From positions 131,529-195,528 of the forward strand of contig SJOL01007044.1 of the NCBI GenBank assembly GCA_004794785.1: 64,000 bases of DNA, written 5' to 3'. Positions 50,301-62,740 of the stretch are shown here, one piece after another; within the stretch, counting starts at the first letter, position 1, and every line of letters begins with the position of its first letter. The position numbers and the translations under genes are program-made. A model generated the notes under the pieces. That model had not been told where the DNA came from and did not search any database. It was given only the letters and a program-made list of their open reading frames with translations. Source of the stretch: Opisthorchis felineus. Lineage: Eukaryota; Platyhelminthes; Trematoda; Opisthorchiida; Opisthorchiidae.

Positions 50301-52226
50301 AACGCTGGACATTTGTACAAGTGAATGTGTTTAACTTGTGAGAATATATGATGATCCGTCTCAGTAAACAGACATTATATGAATTTAAGTCAGAATCCAC
50401 AAAAGCAGAAAAATGTTTATTTTTCCATGACTGTCTCTTGCTTTTTTAGCATTAGGTAAATTAATGTGTTGTGGGAGAACGTTGTACTACGATCACTTAT
50501 GCTATCTCCTTATTCTGATGGACAAGTCTCACTGTTGAACATCCTTGAACTTTCTTGTTCCTGTCCATTCCAATGAAAAATATTACACTTCGAACCTAAT
50601 TGTCCAGCCTTTGTATGTGATAATGGAATTTTATTCAGCTGATAACAAACATGGACGTTTTCGGTAGTGCAGACAGCTGAAGCGCCAAGAATGTGCACAA
50701 CAGGCGCTATTTGTTGACAATTAGACTGACCGTTTTGTCTGCAACGTTCAAACACACCGATCAATGCTGCGGTCTAACGAGCGCTAAACTGATAACTTAT
50801 GTCCATTTTGTTGTCACAACGCCCTGACGCTGAACTGCCTGGTGTATTCCTTATTAATCTGAAGGACAGTAATTATATCAGACGCAACTTGTCATGGGGA
50901 AGCCTGGGCCTGTTGGGCCTGGGCCTGTTGATAATGCCCAGATATGAGACTAACAGATGTGATATAGAAAGTCAAACTTAGGTGTACAATAAGTAAACCG
51001 GGAATGTCACGCCACAATGCTCCCGCCCTACTAAGACCCAATGAACGCGCTACCGAATCTGGTCATCTTGGAAAAGGCGACAAGAAGCTGATTTCTGAAG
51101 CCGCTATTAAATAACTTACTTCCGAAAATACGATCGCGCCGGAGATGGAGTCCTTGCCAAATAAAAGTTTAGCCATGGAGTTTTGCCTTTTGAAATAACT
51201 ATGCTTTTAATTATCCCACTCTTTGCCTTCTCGGTTTCGGTTTTGGGTAACGTACCAAACTTGCGTAGTCGGTTTGTGCTCCAACTGATCCACTCAACTG
51301 AATGTTTGACCAGTCGTCCTCATAATCTGGCATGGTTGACCTTTTCTGACAACATTCATACTTGTTAGTCCGAACAGTTCAACGTTTAAATGAGACCTGC
51401 TGACGTTTGATCTAGTCTGATGCTTCCATTCAACAAATTGGATCTTGAAGGCTTTCAGTTTAACAAGCCTTCCGGTCCTCTCAATAAATTACTGATGAGA
51501 ATATAAGTAAAAACGTCCGGTCTCAGTCCACCCTAGTAATGGTTTGGATGTTTTGTTAGACTTGTGCGAGTAATCATCCTTAGTGAATGTCAGTCCGTCC
51601 CCATTACCACCTCCTATACAAGGCCGAATTCACTCATTTTCTAGAGCACTAAGGGAGAGGGAGAGAAAACGCATTGTCCTACGTAATCGGTCAACCTTAA
51701 TTCTCTCTCAGAAATTTTTTCCTCCAAAACCGAAATGCTTGGTTTTCACATTGTTGGATATTTGTTTCCAATAGCTGACCAATTTCCCGTCATTCAAGTT
51801 CTCGTTTTATCTCAACCACTTCACCTGGTTGCCAGTGTAGGTACATTTACTTCAGCTGGGCCATGTTGCCATTTTGTGGTTATGCCATACTACAAATGAA
51901 TTGGCAAATATTTTGTTTGCAGTTTTAAAGTGTCAGAGGCGGTCGTTTTTTCATTATTTGAGGCGCTGCATTCGAAGTTGACTCTAAAGATCTGCATCAC
52001 TTTTATTTAAACGTTTATCAGCACCACGACCTTCGTCCGTTACGGCTTGCTGGCCGCTCACTGTGTCTACTCACTGGGGGACTGCTGCACACAGTTGGCT
52101 TGATTCTTATTGGTTGATACACCGTTGTGTTGGCACGCACACATACGTACCTCTCGGCGCACCGGATACACAAGTGCGTGCACACGACCCAAGCAACATT
52201 GCAGTGCCCTTGTTCACACCTAATAA
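50301..52226. other. Intergenic DNA upstream of the probable exon
   Basis: No gene recognised. A 15-base unit (GCCTGGGCCTGTTGG) is repeated twice in tandem at about 50901-50930. An in-frame stop at 52224-52226 sets the upstream limit of the open frame that follows. Confidence 0.5.
50901..50930. repeat. Two-copy 15-base tandem repeat
   Basis: GCCTGGGCCTGTTGG is followed directly by GCCTGGGCCTGTTGA. A small tandem duplication. Confidence 0.7.
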
Positions 52227-52424
52227 ATTGTCCTGATTTTGTCAATTGCTCCCTGCGGATTTTTACATGCTCTATATTTGCTGTTGTGCCAGAAACGCTG
52301 TTGCAATTTCGGAATAGCTTGTTTGCCACAGTTGCCAGTTCGGATCTTTTACACGTGCGCTTTGTTCATTTGTGTAGTGTTCTTTATTCACGCCGTTGTT
52401 GTCGTCCATGTTTTCTGTGCCAGC

Positions 52425-53217
52425 ATGTTGGATGTGTCTAACAAGGAGTTATACATTCATCCATGTTTGTACAGCTGTCCTACCATACGTCACCCACTTT
52501 CTACGAAATTATCTCATGGATTTCTGCATAGAGCATTGTCACAACCGTATAATACTCTGACGGATGATTCATTCCAAGCTACAGAGTTTCGGCGGCATTC
52601 TTCCAATCAAAATTCAAAGTGTATCTCAAAGATTAGTAAAATTCATCTTCTCTCACAGCCCTCCCAAACAGGCACGATCACCAGTGTTCCTATAAAGCGA
52701 ATAGCCGCACAACCAACCATCCATTTTCATTCAGTCAGTAGCACTACCTCAAACGCGTTTCGACATCTGTTTTCATTGAGTAGAAAACCAACAAGATACT
52801 TCACTTGCAGAGTTTTTCACACTTTCTTGTTATCCTTTGTTTTTCTGCTTACAAATGTGGTTGATGTGGCCGCTTTCCCCACAGAACCCGGTTTTTCACG
52901 AACCTTAGTAACCACAAGTCCCATTCGGCAGTTGAGTATAAGTACGTTGGATACCCCAAAGACTGAAACTACTGCTACAGACGGCCGGTTCGCTTCTCCT
53001 GATCTAGAATTATCCATGCACGCAAACTATACCAGCTCAGACAGACCGTTTTTAAAGCTGTTCATGCGATCCGAAAGAAAGCGCCGCAGTCTAGAATACT
53101 ATATGTCTAAAGCTCGAACACCGCTGACGCTCATTTCAAAAGCTTTGAATCCCAAGTTCCGTCTACATGTTACTGATGCCGGCGAAGTGCATCTTTTTAC
53201 TCACTCAGAAAATACCA
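52425..53217 (+). CDS. First coding exon of a secreted or membrane protein, possibly FGF-like (partial)
   Basis: This is the only open frame in the window clearly longer than chance: it is open from 52227, and the first ATG is at 52425. It runs to a consensus donor (CCA|GTAAGT at 53217/53218) with intron phase 1; an unspliced reading would stop about 30 bases later. The 264 codons encode a basic, Ser/Thr-rich N-terminus. Residues 130-150 are hydrophobic (FHTFLLSFVFLLTNVVDVAA) and could be a signal anchor or a cleaved internal signal ending in VAA|F. There is a possible N-glycosylation site NYT at 201-203 and a furin-like RKRR at 218-221. The end (LISKA..PKFRLHV, TDAGEVHLFTHSENT, residues about 237-264) resembles the first strands of an FGF beta-trefoil (LYCRNGGYFLRI, PDGRVDGVREKSD). 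The exon stops about where FGF genes have their first intron. That is inference from a short match. An acceptor-like site (TTTGCTGTTGTGCCAG, ending about 52293) allows upstream exons and a different start. Confidence 0.5.
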
Positions 53218-53223
53218 GTAAGT
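53218..53223 (+). promoter_or_regulatory. Splice donor GTAAGT
   Basis: GTAAGT follows ...AATACCA exactly. It is a consensus 5' splice site that ends the long open frame in phase 1. I found no matching acceptor and next exon that I could defend. Confidence 0.5.
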
Positions 53224-56200
53224 GTTTCTATCTCTGTGTCATTAGTTAGACTCTTGAAATGAATTGTCGTTTTAGTGGTTTAGGTTTACCCGTTTTATAG
53301 TGGACTGTTTCTTCATTAGTCGTGGAAAGTAGGTTTGATAAGGATAAATGAGGATAGTTGAAATGTACTAATAGAAGACTGTCGATGAGCTTTCAGGCTA
53401 TGGTCACAGCCTTTGATGGGCTAAATAGTGAAATAAAAGTCCGATTTCTCGATTAGTTTTCCTGAATGCACTAAATGCCCCGCTTAAAAAATACATACAC
53501 GAAGTGGCACCTTGAGTACATGTTCATAATTAACTTTAGTTGATTTTGGAGAGAATGCGGAGAGCAGCAAGCACCACAGCTGCAAATAAATAAAGGGCCA
53601 AATCGTTGGCTGATTATCTTGATGAAATTATCCAGAATATATTTCTCCGTTTCCGCAGCGAAAATTGTTCAATTTGAAGACTTTTGGAAACTTTAGTGAA
53701 ATAATTTGTCGTATGAGGAGTTGCTTCGCTATCCCTACACGATTTGCTCCCATCTTCAAATGAGGTCAAAAGTGCTTAAATATCAAGTATAAGCTTGCCA
53801 GGGATTTTTCCTAAGTTTATCATCCCCCCTTGTATTTTGTTGGCTAGCCCATGCAGCATGCTGCAGAACAGATGGATCACCTAGACTTGCATATCATTTT
53901 ATGGCCCTCAAAATCTGTAATGTGTTATTTCTCAAGCATCTGTTCGATAAATGTTTCAGCTTACTTGTTTGATTGCCTTGAGAGTTTCGTTGCGATGACC
54001 AGTGAAAGATAGTCCCATTTGTCCAAAAAAAATTGCCGATGCCGGAAATACAAACACAACTTTATTCTGTTTCGTTACCATAAGCCCACCTTTTATCAAG
54101 AGTGGTTGTGTACGTACTCCTACTCGCAAGATATCTGAATATTTTGAAGGGCTTTTAATGACTATGGGATCAATCGCCTAGGTTCACGGTTGACTGTTTT
54201 TGACTGACTGCATCAAATCTCACATGAAAGACTGGAGCAGGGCTGGTATGCGACACGATAAACTTACTCTTTGGTTTCATTAAGCTAACAGACCCCTTTC
54301 ATGTATAGCTGTCATTCAACCTGAAGTTTAGATACTACTGTGTTTCTTTCGAGAATGCTCCATACACTAGGGATCCCAAGTCTTTCTTCATGTTGCTATC
54401 AAACCTTTAATTTTGGTAACCCATTTTGTAGATGAGATTTATCCGGTTGGGCCGCTAAGTTTCCTCCCATAATCTTTAGTCTTGGCTTCCCAAATCTTGA
54501 CCGCATTAGTCCAATTGTTCAGCATAATTTACTCTGTATCGAAGTGCATGAATTTTTGAACCGCGCCGTCTTCATACATGTCTGAGACAGAAAAGGCGTA
54601 GTACCAAAAAGCGCACTCGCCCACCACCAATACATTGACTTGTTGCTTTGGTGCATCTATATAGGAAGCACCTCAATGGATAACCTGCACATATGTTGGC
54701 CAAACGTGCAATTCATTGTACACCCATGAAGGACTAATTCGCCAGAATAGCTCACGAACTAATCGATCAATGTGCTGGCTGTACTTGGATGTTCCGAAAT
54801 ACTCACAGCTTTGATAAAATAATGAACGAACTGCTAATAAATATGACCTATTTTTAATGATAGCTCAGGGATTTTCAACCTGTAATTACAATATTTGGAA
54901 TGTATACATCAGTCTTTCATACTTATTTTGAAAGATTATTACAATTTCTCGGGGAGTTGGTAAATGCTAATATAGCTATTCTTTTTGAGTACAGAAAGTA
55001 CATTTTTGGTTAAAAATGGAAACGATGCTTTCTCTTAAGTGCAGCCATAATGGAAAATTAGTTGTTTTTCATTGCGCTGTCCATAATACGTGTACGCTTC
55101 TCTCTTCCCATGCTATGTAGCCACAAGTTTTTGATCGAAATTGCGGAATTCGGGCAGCTACTTCCCGTGATTATCCCAAAGTACTTCCGATCAGGATGTA
55201 ACAAGGGCTTTGGTCTAACTTATCAGGAGATTACAGTCACTACTTTTTTAGGCGGACCAAATATAGCAAGGTGCTACCCTCTGGATAAGACATGTACAGT
55301 TGGGTTAACCAGTGTGCGGCCTAAGAGGATGATTTTGGGGGTGCTAAAGCAGACTATTGCCAGAAAGCATTTGAAACAGATTGAGGAATTGTCGTTCCAC
55401 AGTAGTTTCATAAACCATCGGTATACCTATCGCCTTCAAGTGAAGAAGTGTCATCACCATCATCAGAGGAAATAAATCCTGAGTCCAACTTAAAACCGCT
55501 GAGCCTTTTCGCTCCTGATCAAATTTTCGTAGCATTAACTAACCGGACATGCTACTTGAAGTACCCGTAAAGGGCAGAACAAGTTCCCAATACCGATCAG
55601 GTTAGTGGCAAAAGCTTCACCCCCGTCCCATCCTCATGAGAATTTAACACCCTTACTAACTGGCATGAACTTTTAAATGCTGCTCCACACTGATTTAGTC
55701 TGCAATTTGTGAGAGAGCGTACTGACTGGTTTCCAGTCTGTCTTAAAACTTGGCCAACCTAGTAGTTGACCTGACGAAAGTTTTGTGTCAAATGCTGAAA
55801 TCTGCCCAGCAACAGATTCATCTCTTCTTTACCAGGTCTTTATGACTGCCAGTGGTTTTCCGTGAGTGAGCCTTGCCATGTAAGTTTTTCGCAAACTTTT
55901 GGAGAGCCACCACATCATCTCTGTTTACTGAAGACCCGCTGCGGTGTTAATTGGTTTGCTAACAGCTCATTAACCCATCTGGATCGTGGTTTTCACGCCA
56001 CTAACTCATTCATCTACTTAGGTTGTTCACCGTTCCATCAACTACTCCTTGTCGTAAATGCAGTCAATTTCGGATAATGGCAGTTTGTTTTTTCAACCCA
56101 GCACGTTTTTTTTAAAATTGGGTAAAGTTCATTTTATACTGTTTGTAGCACCTTTCTGGTTGTTGGTCAGCCGGTTTTCTACTACACGTCTTTCTAATGA

Positions 56201-58720
56201 GTTGTATTCGAGGTGTCTAGAAAGAATGACTGATGTCAAATTTAGTGGCTGTAAACTGTAGGATGGCTACGGTATTGGAGATACTTGTGGTAGATTTCGT
56301 AGCATTCTGTTCACCATACTAGATGAGGCCTCACTTGAAGGACATGTGCCATACTATTTGGCACCTGTTCATATCAACCCCAGAAGTCGTTTCCGACTAC
56401 AAAATATATTTACATCCCACCAACTACTCTGATATATTTATGATCAGTTTTCGTCATTCAGCATTGCCTGAATGACAAGAAATAACACGTGGGAGAGAAT
56501 ACTGGATCGTCAGTAGTAGTACAGGTGTGACACACAATAATATAGGGACGCACGTTCAATCGATGCCTACTCATGTTTGAGTAAACTGATGACAGACTGG
56601 ACCGACTTCAACTGAGGGAGTAAGATACGTCAAGATTGAAATGATGGCTGATTTGTTAAGGCCCTTAAGGTCAAATGATTCCGTTTAGCAGGCAAACGTT
56701 CCAAGAGATACTGTATTTGGATTTGTGTCACTAAGCGGAAGGCCGAGAGATACATCTTTATGCTCTTCGTCTTTCCCAGATAAGCGGCTTACTGCGACGT
56801 GGAAAAGTGGATTTAGACGGCTTGAGGGGAATTGTTACAGTTAATCGGGTCAGGATGATCAATTAAGGCATGTGATGTGTACTTTTACTTGCCCTGTGAC
56901 CACATTAGTTCAAGATTGTGAATGTTTGGCATTAAAGGTTTGCAGTAGGAATTTAGTGGATGGGACATCAAATCGAAAGACGCGCCTCCTCACTACGAAT
57001 AAAAAGAGTGTTGCCATCGATTCAAAATGATGTCATCTACACCGCGTTTTCCACAATTAATGAGGCATATAAACGACTGACGTTTTCCAAACTGCAGATG
57101 AGAGAGACAGGTTTTCGGAATCATAAACCGAAATTGGCACATTCTGCTTGGAATAACCGTTTTTCACTATAGAGGTAAGGAGAGTATTTTCCAAAACTAC
57201 AGTGCAAGCACAATTTTTGTCAAAAGACCGGTAAGGTGATTACCTTAAAGTGCGTGCAAAATCCAAAGAAATATGTTTTCCAGAGGTTGGGCCTCTTGAA
57301 AATTCTTTTTATTAATCGGATTCAAACGAAATCAGAAATAACAGCATCCACAGCTTCCAAAGGGTTCAGCGACACCAACTGAAATCATCAAGGCTTTGGA
57401 AATATACTGCATAAATAGGGTATGGTAGTAGCCCAGCAATGGTGTGATTTATTGGCATCTTTGAAAATGTAAGGCCACACCCCCAAAATAGTTTGTTTTT
57501 CTGCACCACATTTTGACACTATCAAAAATTATTTAATATTTTCAAAGCTTTCTTTTTATAAGGCCTGCTGACTCATTTTGTACTTAGTGGTAAAGCTCCT
57601 ACTCAGGTGTTTTTTGTCAAGCACCTCGACTTTAATTGTGAACTAAAGCTCGACGTAGGTCTCACTGATTCTGGTGTGCATATGTTTTGTCCTCTCCTTT
57701 GACAATGAATCCAGGGAGCCCTCATAGTGCACCACAAGCCGAGATGTGAACATTATTTGTCTTTCTCCGAGATAAACCTGACTACCCAGAACCGAAAAGG
57801 ATGCATGTACTTGTAAGATGAAAAATAACAGAAGGTTGCACATCCAGTTCATTGAGTACAGTGCAATCGTCATATCCTTGGAAGCGAAAACCATTGAAAG
57901 TTGATGATTATCAAGTTGTTTCTTGCTAGCACAACCCGAGGTGGCAGTGAGTAATGGATTACCACCTGGCTCCTAGCGCGGCAGCGTACAGCAGATGCCT
58001 TTTGAGCAGCACCATAATGTTTGGTTTTAAAGGTATTTCGACCGTATTGACTAAAGCACTGGCGGTCATGGGTAGCCGTTTGGCAATCAGAATGGTTGGT
58101 ATTTAGGGTCGACGTTTTCTAACCCGTTCTTCATGGTGCGAGGTAGTATCGCTGCTTCCATTGATGTACTTGCTGGTTGCCTTACTGCCTTCACAGTCCC
58201 ATCGCGGAGGACACTACGACTTCGCTCCATACCGCCTCGTAATACTATTACTCGTACGGAGTTTGCTGTTCTTGGTTTAACTGCTCCGTCTAGCCTTCCT
58301 GACATTGTCTTACCGTCTTACCTTGTGGAGCGAGGTCCTAGCCAATTCAAGCCCGACCACCGCGTCAAGGCGGCAGCTAATGGACAGATATGTATCGTGA
58401 CGTTAGGCGAGTTTGAAATACTATTCTGGAAAAAGGTGGTCAAGAATCCCTTAAATAGACAATTAAAGATAGTGTATTGAAGAGCAAGAACGACTGAGCT
58501 ACTTACATAGATTAAGTTTTGTCACAGTAAACTTCAACTGACATGACTGTAACCTTTCCCATCATGAAACAGTAGCACACTCTTGAAGAAAGCCACTAAA
58601 AGATTGCTGAAAACTCCTAACCCCTATGACTAGTTTCTTTCATGAAAGTATACCTTGGTACCACAATTACCGTAGCATCTGAGACATGAGGCGGCCTAGT
58701 GCAGCACATTTAGCTGGAAC
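53224..58720. other. Probable intron or intergenic DNA downstream of the exon
   Basis: No further exon recognised. A 137-codon open frame at 55062-55475 has no family motif and is within chance expectation. A GC-richer patch at about 58130-58380 is open on both strands for 70-115 codons. It is unlike its surroundings in composition and may be a transposon fragment I do not recognise. Confidence 0.45.
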
Positions 58721-58803
58721 TCATCATAAACGAGAGCTTCAGCTGGGAATTAGCTGAGTCCCTGTTCAAACCAAATTGGTTTGCAGATGAATGTATTTGG
58801 CGA
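58721..58803 (+). repeat. Dispersed hammerhead-repeat family, head fragment
   Basis: ATCATAAACGAGAGCTTCAG, GCTGAGTCCCTGTTCAAACC, AAATTGGTTTGCAGATGAAT and GTATTTGGCGAAT match the family head. Truncated before the ribozyme part. Confidence 0.75.
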
Positions 58804-59995
58804 ATAGTATGACTCGTTTAGTATTAACGACCACAGTTCGCCGACCTTCGTACCCTCGCACGCTGCGTCTATTAACAGTATAGCTAATCACAAATTTATA
58901 CTATTTGCCACTCCTCTACCCACGTGAATGTGAAAGCTATCAGCTGCTCAAATTGCTTACATGCATGCTGTCTCAAGTAAACTGAAACCGTCATGCCCCC
59001 CCCTGACAAGTATGTGATGAACATAAGAGACAGAAAGAAGGTTCTCAGCAGTGACAACTGTTCGGTACACGTTCCATCTAAAACGAGTGATCAGTATCAC
59101 TACTGTATTTGCATCCACCTTGTTGATTTTTTGTTTGGACTAAACTGTCCTGGTATTCGATTACAACTTGGGACAATTCTTGTGCTCGAACTAGCGAAAG
59201 GACCTTCCGGTTCCGGACTCAGTGACTAAGACTAAGTGGTCTCTGGAGACACAACGTCAGACAGCTGTCGACAACCTCACGCTGAACTATGAGGTTACCC
59301 AAGAAATTGCTATTGAGAGAAAAGCTAATCCTTCAGGTTATGTAGACGATATCACGTCGCGTAGTAATGAAAATTTTGCAACCAGACTTGTCCCTTCAGG
59401 GTAAGCAGGTCCAAAATAAACACTCTGTGAACCGTAATTTATGGCTCCCCTTGCTGCCTGTTTACCTGGAAACAGGGTTCCGTAGGTGATTTGTAGAATG
59501 CAGATATAAGCATTTTCTTTTGCTTGAGAAGGTCCAAGTTTTCACAGTGAACACTGATATTCAATGCATGAAAATGCGACTAAATACACAATCTGATTTT
59601 TTAGAGGTGTGGTTTGTCAAAATTTTTGTGTGGATAATTTACATGGTCAGCTGGTGAGTACATGGAGGTTATCTAATTGGGATTGGTGAGCTAAACTTGG
59701 GTCAGCTACGTAAAGTTAAAATGATGTAGGATGATGACTTAGGATGTTCACCTCAAGTCACTTAAGCGGACCCTTCGTATGACTTTGTTGGTTTCGTCAT
59801 CATACCGTTAACACTCCAAACCTATCACAATTCGCCGTCTCCTGGAAAGAACGGACCAGTTCGTTCGATTAATTCCATATACACCACTTGATGTCTTCCA
59901 TAATGGTCTTAACACCCTTCATACTAACAGAACAGTTCTCTTTTTACAAATCTGTTAAGTTCACTGGCGATGTTGCGGAATACAGGTAGCTCGGA
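58804..59995. other. Intergenic or intronic DNA
   Basis: No gene recognised. Open frames at 58993-59229 and 59222-59404 (78 and 60 codons) overlap and lack motifs. Confidence 0.45.
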
Positions 59996-60000
59996 TGTGC

Positions 60001-60143
60001 TGCTCGGTTGTGGGTCTGTTCACCGAGCTTGGCAGTTGGATTGCGAACACTTCATTGTCACTCACTGACGATGTCAGCTCGAGTGATGATGAAATGTCGG
60101 CAATCCAACTACCAAACTCGGCGAACAGATCGACAACCGAACA
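60001..60143. repeat. Imperfect palindromic repeat, about 70-base arms
   Basis: The left arm starts TGCTCGGTTGTGGGTCTGTT and includes CAGTTGGATTGC. It is the imperfect reverse complement of a right arm ending GCGAACAGATCGACAACCGA and ACA. The two arms meet at the small palindrome CTGACGATGTCAG (60065-60077). Both strands are therefore open with similar translations (...GSWIA..., ...AIQLP...). A related, more divergent sequence occurs at 23.1 kb, so it is a dispersed foldback-type repeat. The sequence to about 60245 may be its continuation. Confidence 0.75.
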
Positions 60144-60245
60144 GCTCCAGACAGACAAAAGCATTAAGAACAAGCAAACAGTGATACATGTAATACCATC
60201 ACTAAAATAGTTATACACATCAACAGAAGTAGTGGACAACATTTC

Positions 60246-61069
60246 AGAGAAGCGTCAAGGATGAACGTGCTCACAGTCCTTCAAGGAGTAATAAAATTCC
60301 CCGCCTTCCGTGAAATCAGGTTTACCGGGAGTAGTAGTAGATGCCTGTGTTTTCGAGAAACATGCAGGTCCAAAATTGTTGAGAAATTTTATTTTCAAAA
60401 TCAGTGAGTGTTGTATGAAGCTTGGTTCAATTTAAATTAGGAGTAGACGTTCGATTTTAGTTGAACGTCATCTTTCCCAGGGATTCAAAGTATATGCCTT
60501 TTCATACTACATCCCACTACCATGTCGTGAAATTCTAGGCCATTAGTGAATATACTGAGCTATACATACTCGAATTACAAAGTACAGTACACTGTTTGCG
60601 CCATGCCATGCGCACACGGTGGTTTGCTAAACTTAAAAGTCCGTTAGCCCGAAAAACATTTACTCCTGACAAGAGTATACTCGTTTGCTTGACTAAATAA
60701 ATTATGTTTCTTTCAGAGTGGATAGAACCAAATGTCTGGACAACACATTCGCCTAAGTGGAACAACTTTTTTCACTATCAAACAACTCTTCAGATCTACC
60801 TTTATATGCTAACAAAAGTAGCTACGATTTTTTTGTCATGATGAGGCACTCCAGTTTAAACGGTTCCGTAAATAACTAGAATTAAATAATATTTTATACA
60901 GCATTTTGAAGTATCCAACAACCAAAAATGCTAGCTTTCGAAAACAGAATAAGCGTTGAATGGAAAGAAAAAGTGGTTGGTTTTGGTGATTGCGTTCCCT
61001 AGGTATTATTTGGAAACGTCAGTATTTAAAAATAACTAAAAGTAAAATGGAGTAAAAGTAATCACAAAT
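60246..61069. other. Intergenic or intronic DNA
   Basis: Nothing recognised. Confidence 0.5.
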
Positions 61070-61165
61070 ATTAGCGAAATACACTCATTTGCAAACAAAT
61101 TTGTTTTTTTTTCGACAGACTCACCTGAAACCCAGCTGAATCTCTCGTTTGTGATGTTTCCACAA
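61070..61165 (-). repeat. Dispersed hammerhead-repeat family, head fragment, minus strand
   Basis: The minus strand reads ACATCACAAACGAGAGATTC, AGCTGGGTTTCAGGTGAGTC, then TTTGCAAATGAGTGTATTTC and GCTAATA. This is the family head, truncated before the ribozyme part. A poly-T stretch interrupts the middle. Confidence 0.8.
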
Positions 61166-62060
61166 ATCTGTTACAGTAGTGAAAATAGCCGATGTCTGTA
61201 GACAAAACATTCATTTTGAAGTGGCATTCTCATCTGTCTTGACAAAACAAAATCAAAAGCAACTTTCAAAATGAAAAAACTCCTTAAATCAAATGGTTGA
61301 TAACACCTTGGTGCGCATGCGCAGATATCTGAATGTGTGTTATTATCATTCGTCGTCTGAGTTGACGGGTGAGTGAAAAATTTAAACAAAACAAAGGAGT
61401 AGTTTAAACCTCCACCAATTTTAGGAGCGTTCCCTGTTCCCCATCGTAATGGAGTTGAACAGACCAATTCGTATTCCTAGTCTTCACCTATTTGAAGATC
61501 CCGAGTTTGCTTACACACAAAGGTGCAATCTTGTTTTCTTTCAAAAATGGCTTAGTAGATGCTAACAGAAGCATCACGGTTCTTTATAAACCACTGTCAT
61601 ATATCCATCTGTCAATAACTTCTATGTGAATTAAAACGCTTAGTATCGAGCGATATAGTCTGTGAAATACTAAAAAAACCGTTCTGGTCCTATTTAACAT
61701 CCTAAAATGATGATGAAATTCCTCGCGTCAGTTAATTAGCCTATTATTGTGTTGAATAATCCTTGGTTTTAAACTGTAACTCTGCTAAACGTTTCCGTCT
61801 CAACTTTTGTGGGCTTGTGATGCGAAATATTATTGGGACTAATTTCACTGGACAACCAAGTCAACCCGGTCCTCGAAAAATTCGGCTGTTATCGATATTT
61901 TCTACTCGCTAAACCAGTGCTTCGATGCATTAATACTATGCGACCTATTTAAAACTTTTGAAAGCCGATGGCAATCTGAGGAGATGTGGTAGTTTTCAAC
62001 TGAAATTTTGTCTTATTACCCAAGCCAGTCTATGCTGAAAAGTCGGGGACGTTACTTTAA
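61166..62060. other. Intergenic or intronic DNA
   Basis: Nothing recognised. Confidence 0.5.
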
Positions 62061-62275
62061 ACACTGCTTCTGATATCATCCACACTGAGTACCAGCTCGA
62101 CTTTCGGCAGCCAATATGTAGGTGCCTGTGGAGGGTTCGACCCCCGGTCCTTCGAATAGTGACCAGGCCACCTTGGTCATTTTTGCAATATCCAAAAAAT
62201 TACCATGTCGCTGGATGGCAGGCAAAGCAACGCAGAGTGTAGTGTCCGCTGATATTGACACTCATTGCCAGAAAA
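62061..62275 (-). mobile_element. Possible SINE-like or tRNA-related repeat
   Basis: A B-box-like GGGTTCGACCCCC lies at 62133-62145 on the plus strand; its complement is also B-box-like, so orientation is unclear. The minus-strand translation (SLFEGPGVEPSTGTYILAAE) resembles phrases I associate with repeat-derived predictions in flukes. I found no clear A-box. Tentative. Confidence 0.35.
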
Positions 62276-62740
62276 CCAGCATATTATAAGTCTCTTCTAG
62301 AATGTCCTCGAAATTTCCATGTTTCGGGAAGGTAGTACCTTGTTAAGATGTTCCCAAGAGCTACACTGAAAAGATGTGTGCTACTGAGGTGGGCTACCAA
62401 GAAATCGTAAATTTTCAATAATTAGGACGACTGTTCTCCCTTGGGAATTGTGTCACTAAGTACCTCGCTTTGTGGGATTGCTGTTTGCGTTTTTACCGTT
62501 TTCTCATGTCAACACAAAGTGGGCGTTTTTGACGACAAGTTTGGGTAGTTTATTCGGGAAGGATGACATTAGTGTTTGGCCGGAAAAATCTCTATCTGTG
62601 ATCGTGCAAGTACTTCATGAGTGCCCAGACATAAGCTGATAACGATCGTCTCATCCCCGACTAAATATTATTCTACAAATGTCGGCATAGATTTAGATCA
62701 ACCGAGTGGGTAGTTTTGCGTACGTAAATGGCCCACCGGG
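62276..62740. other. Intergenic or intronic DNA
   Basis: Nothing recognised. Confidence 0.5.

Noticed and set aside
55062..55475. 137-codon plus-strand open frame as a later exon of the 52-kb gene
   Set aside because: It has no FGF or other motif, starts at TTG, ends in a low-complexity CATCAC run, and has no matching phase-1 acceptor I could defend.
59961..60242. 93-codon minus-strand open frame
   Set aside because: It lies across the palindromic repeat, where both strands are open with similar translations; this is repeat sequence, not a gene.
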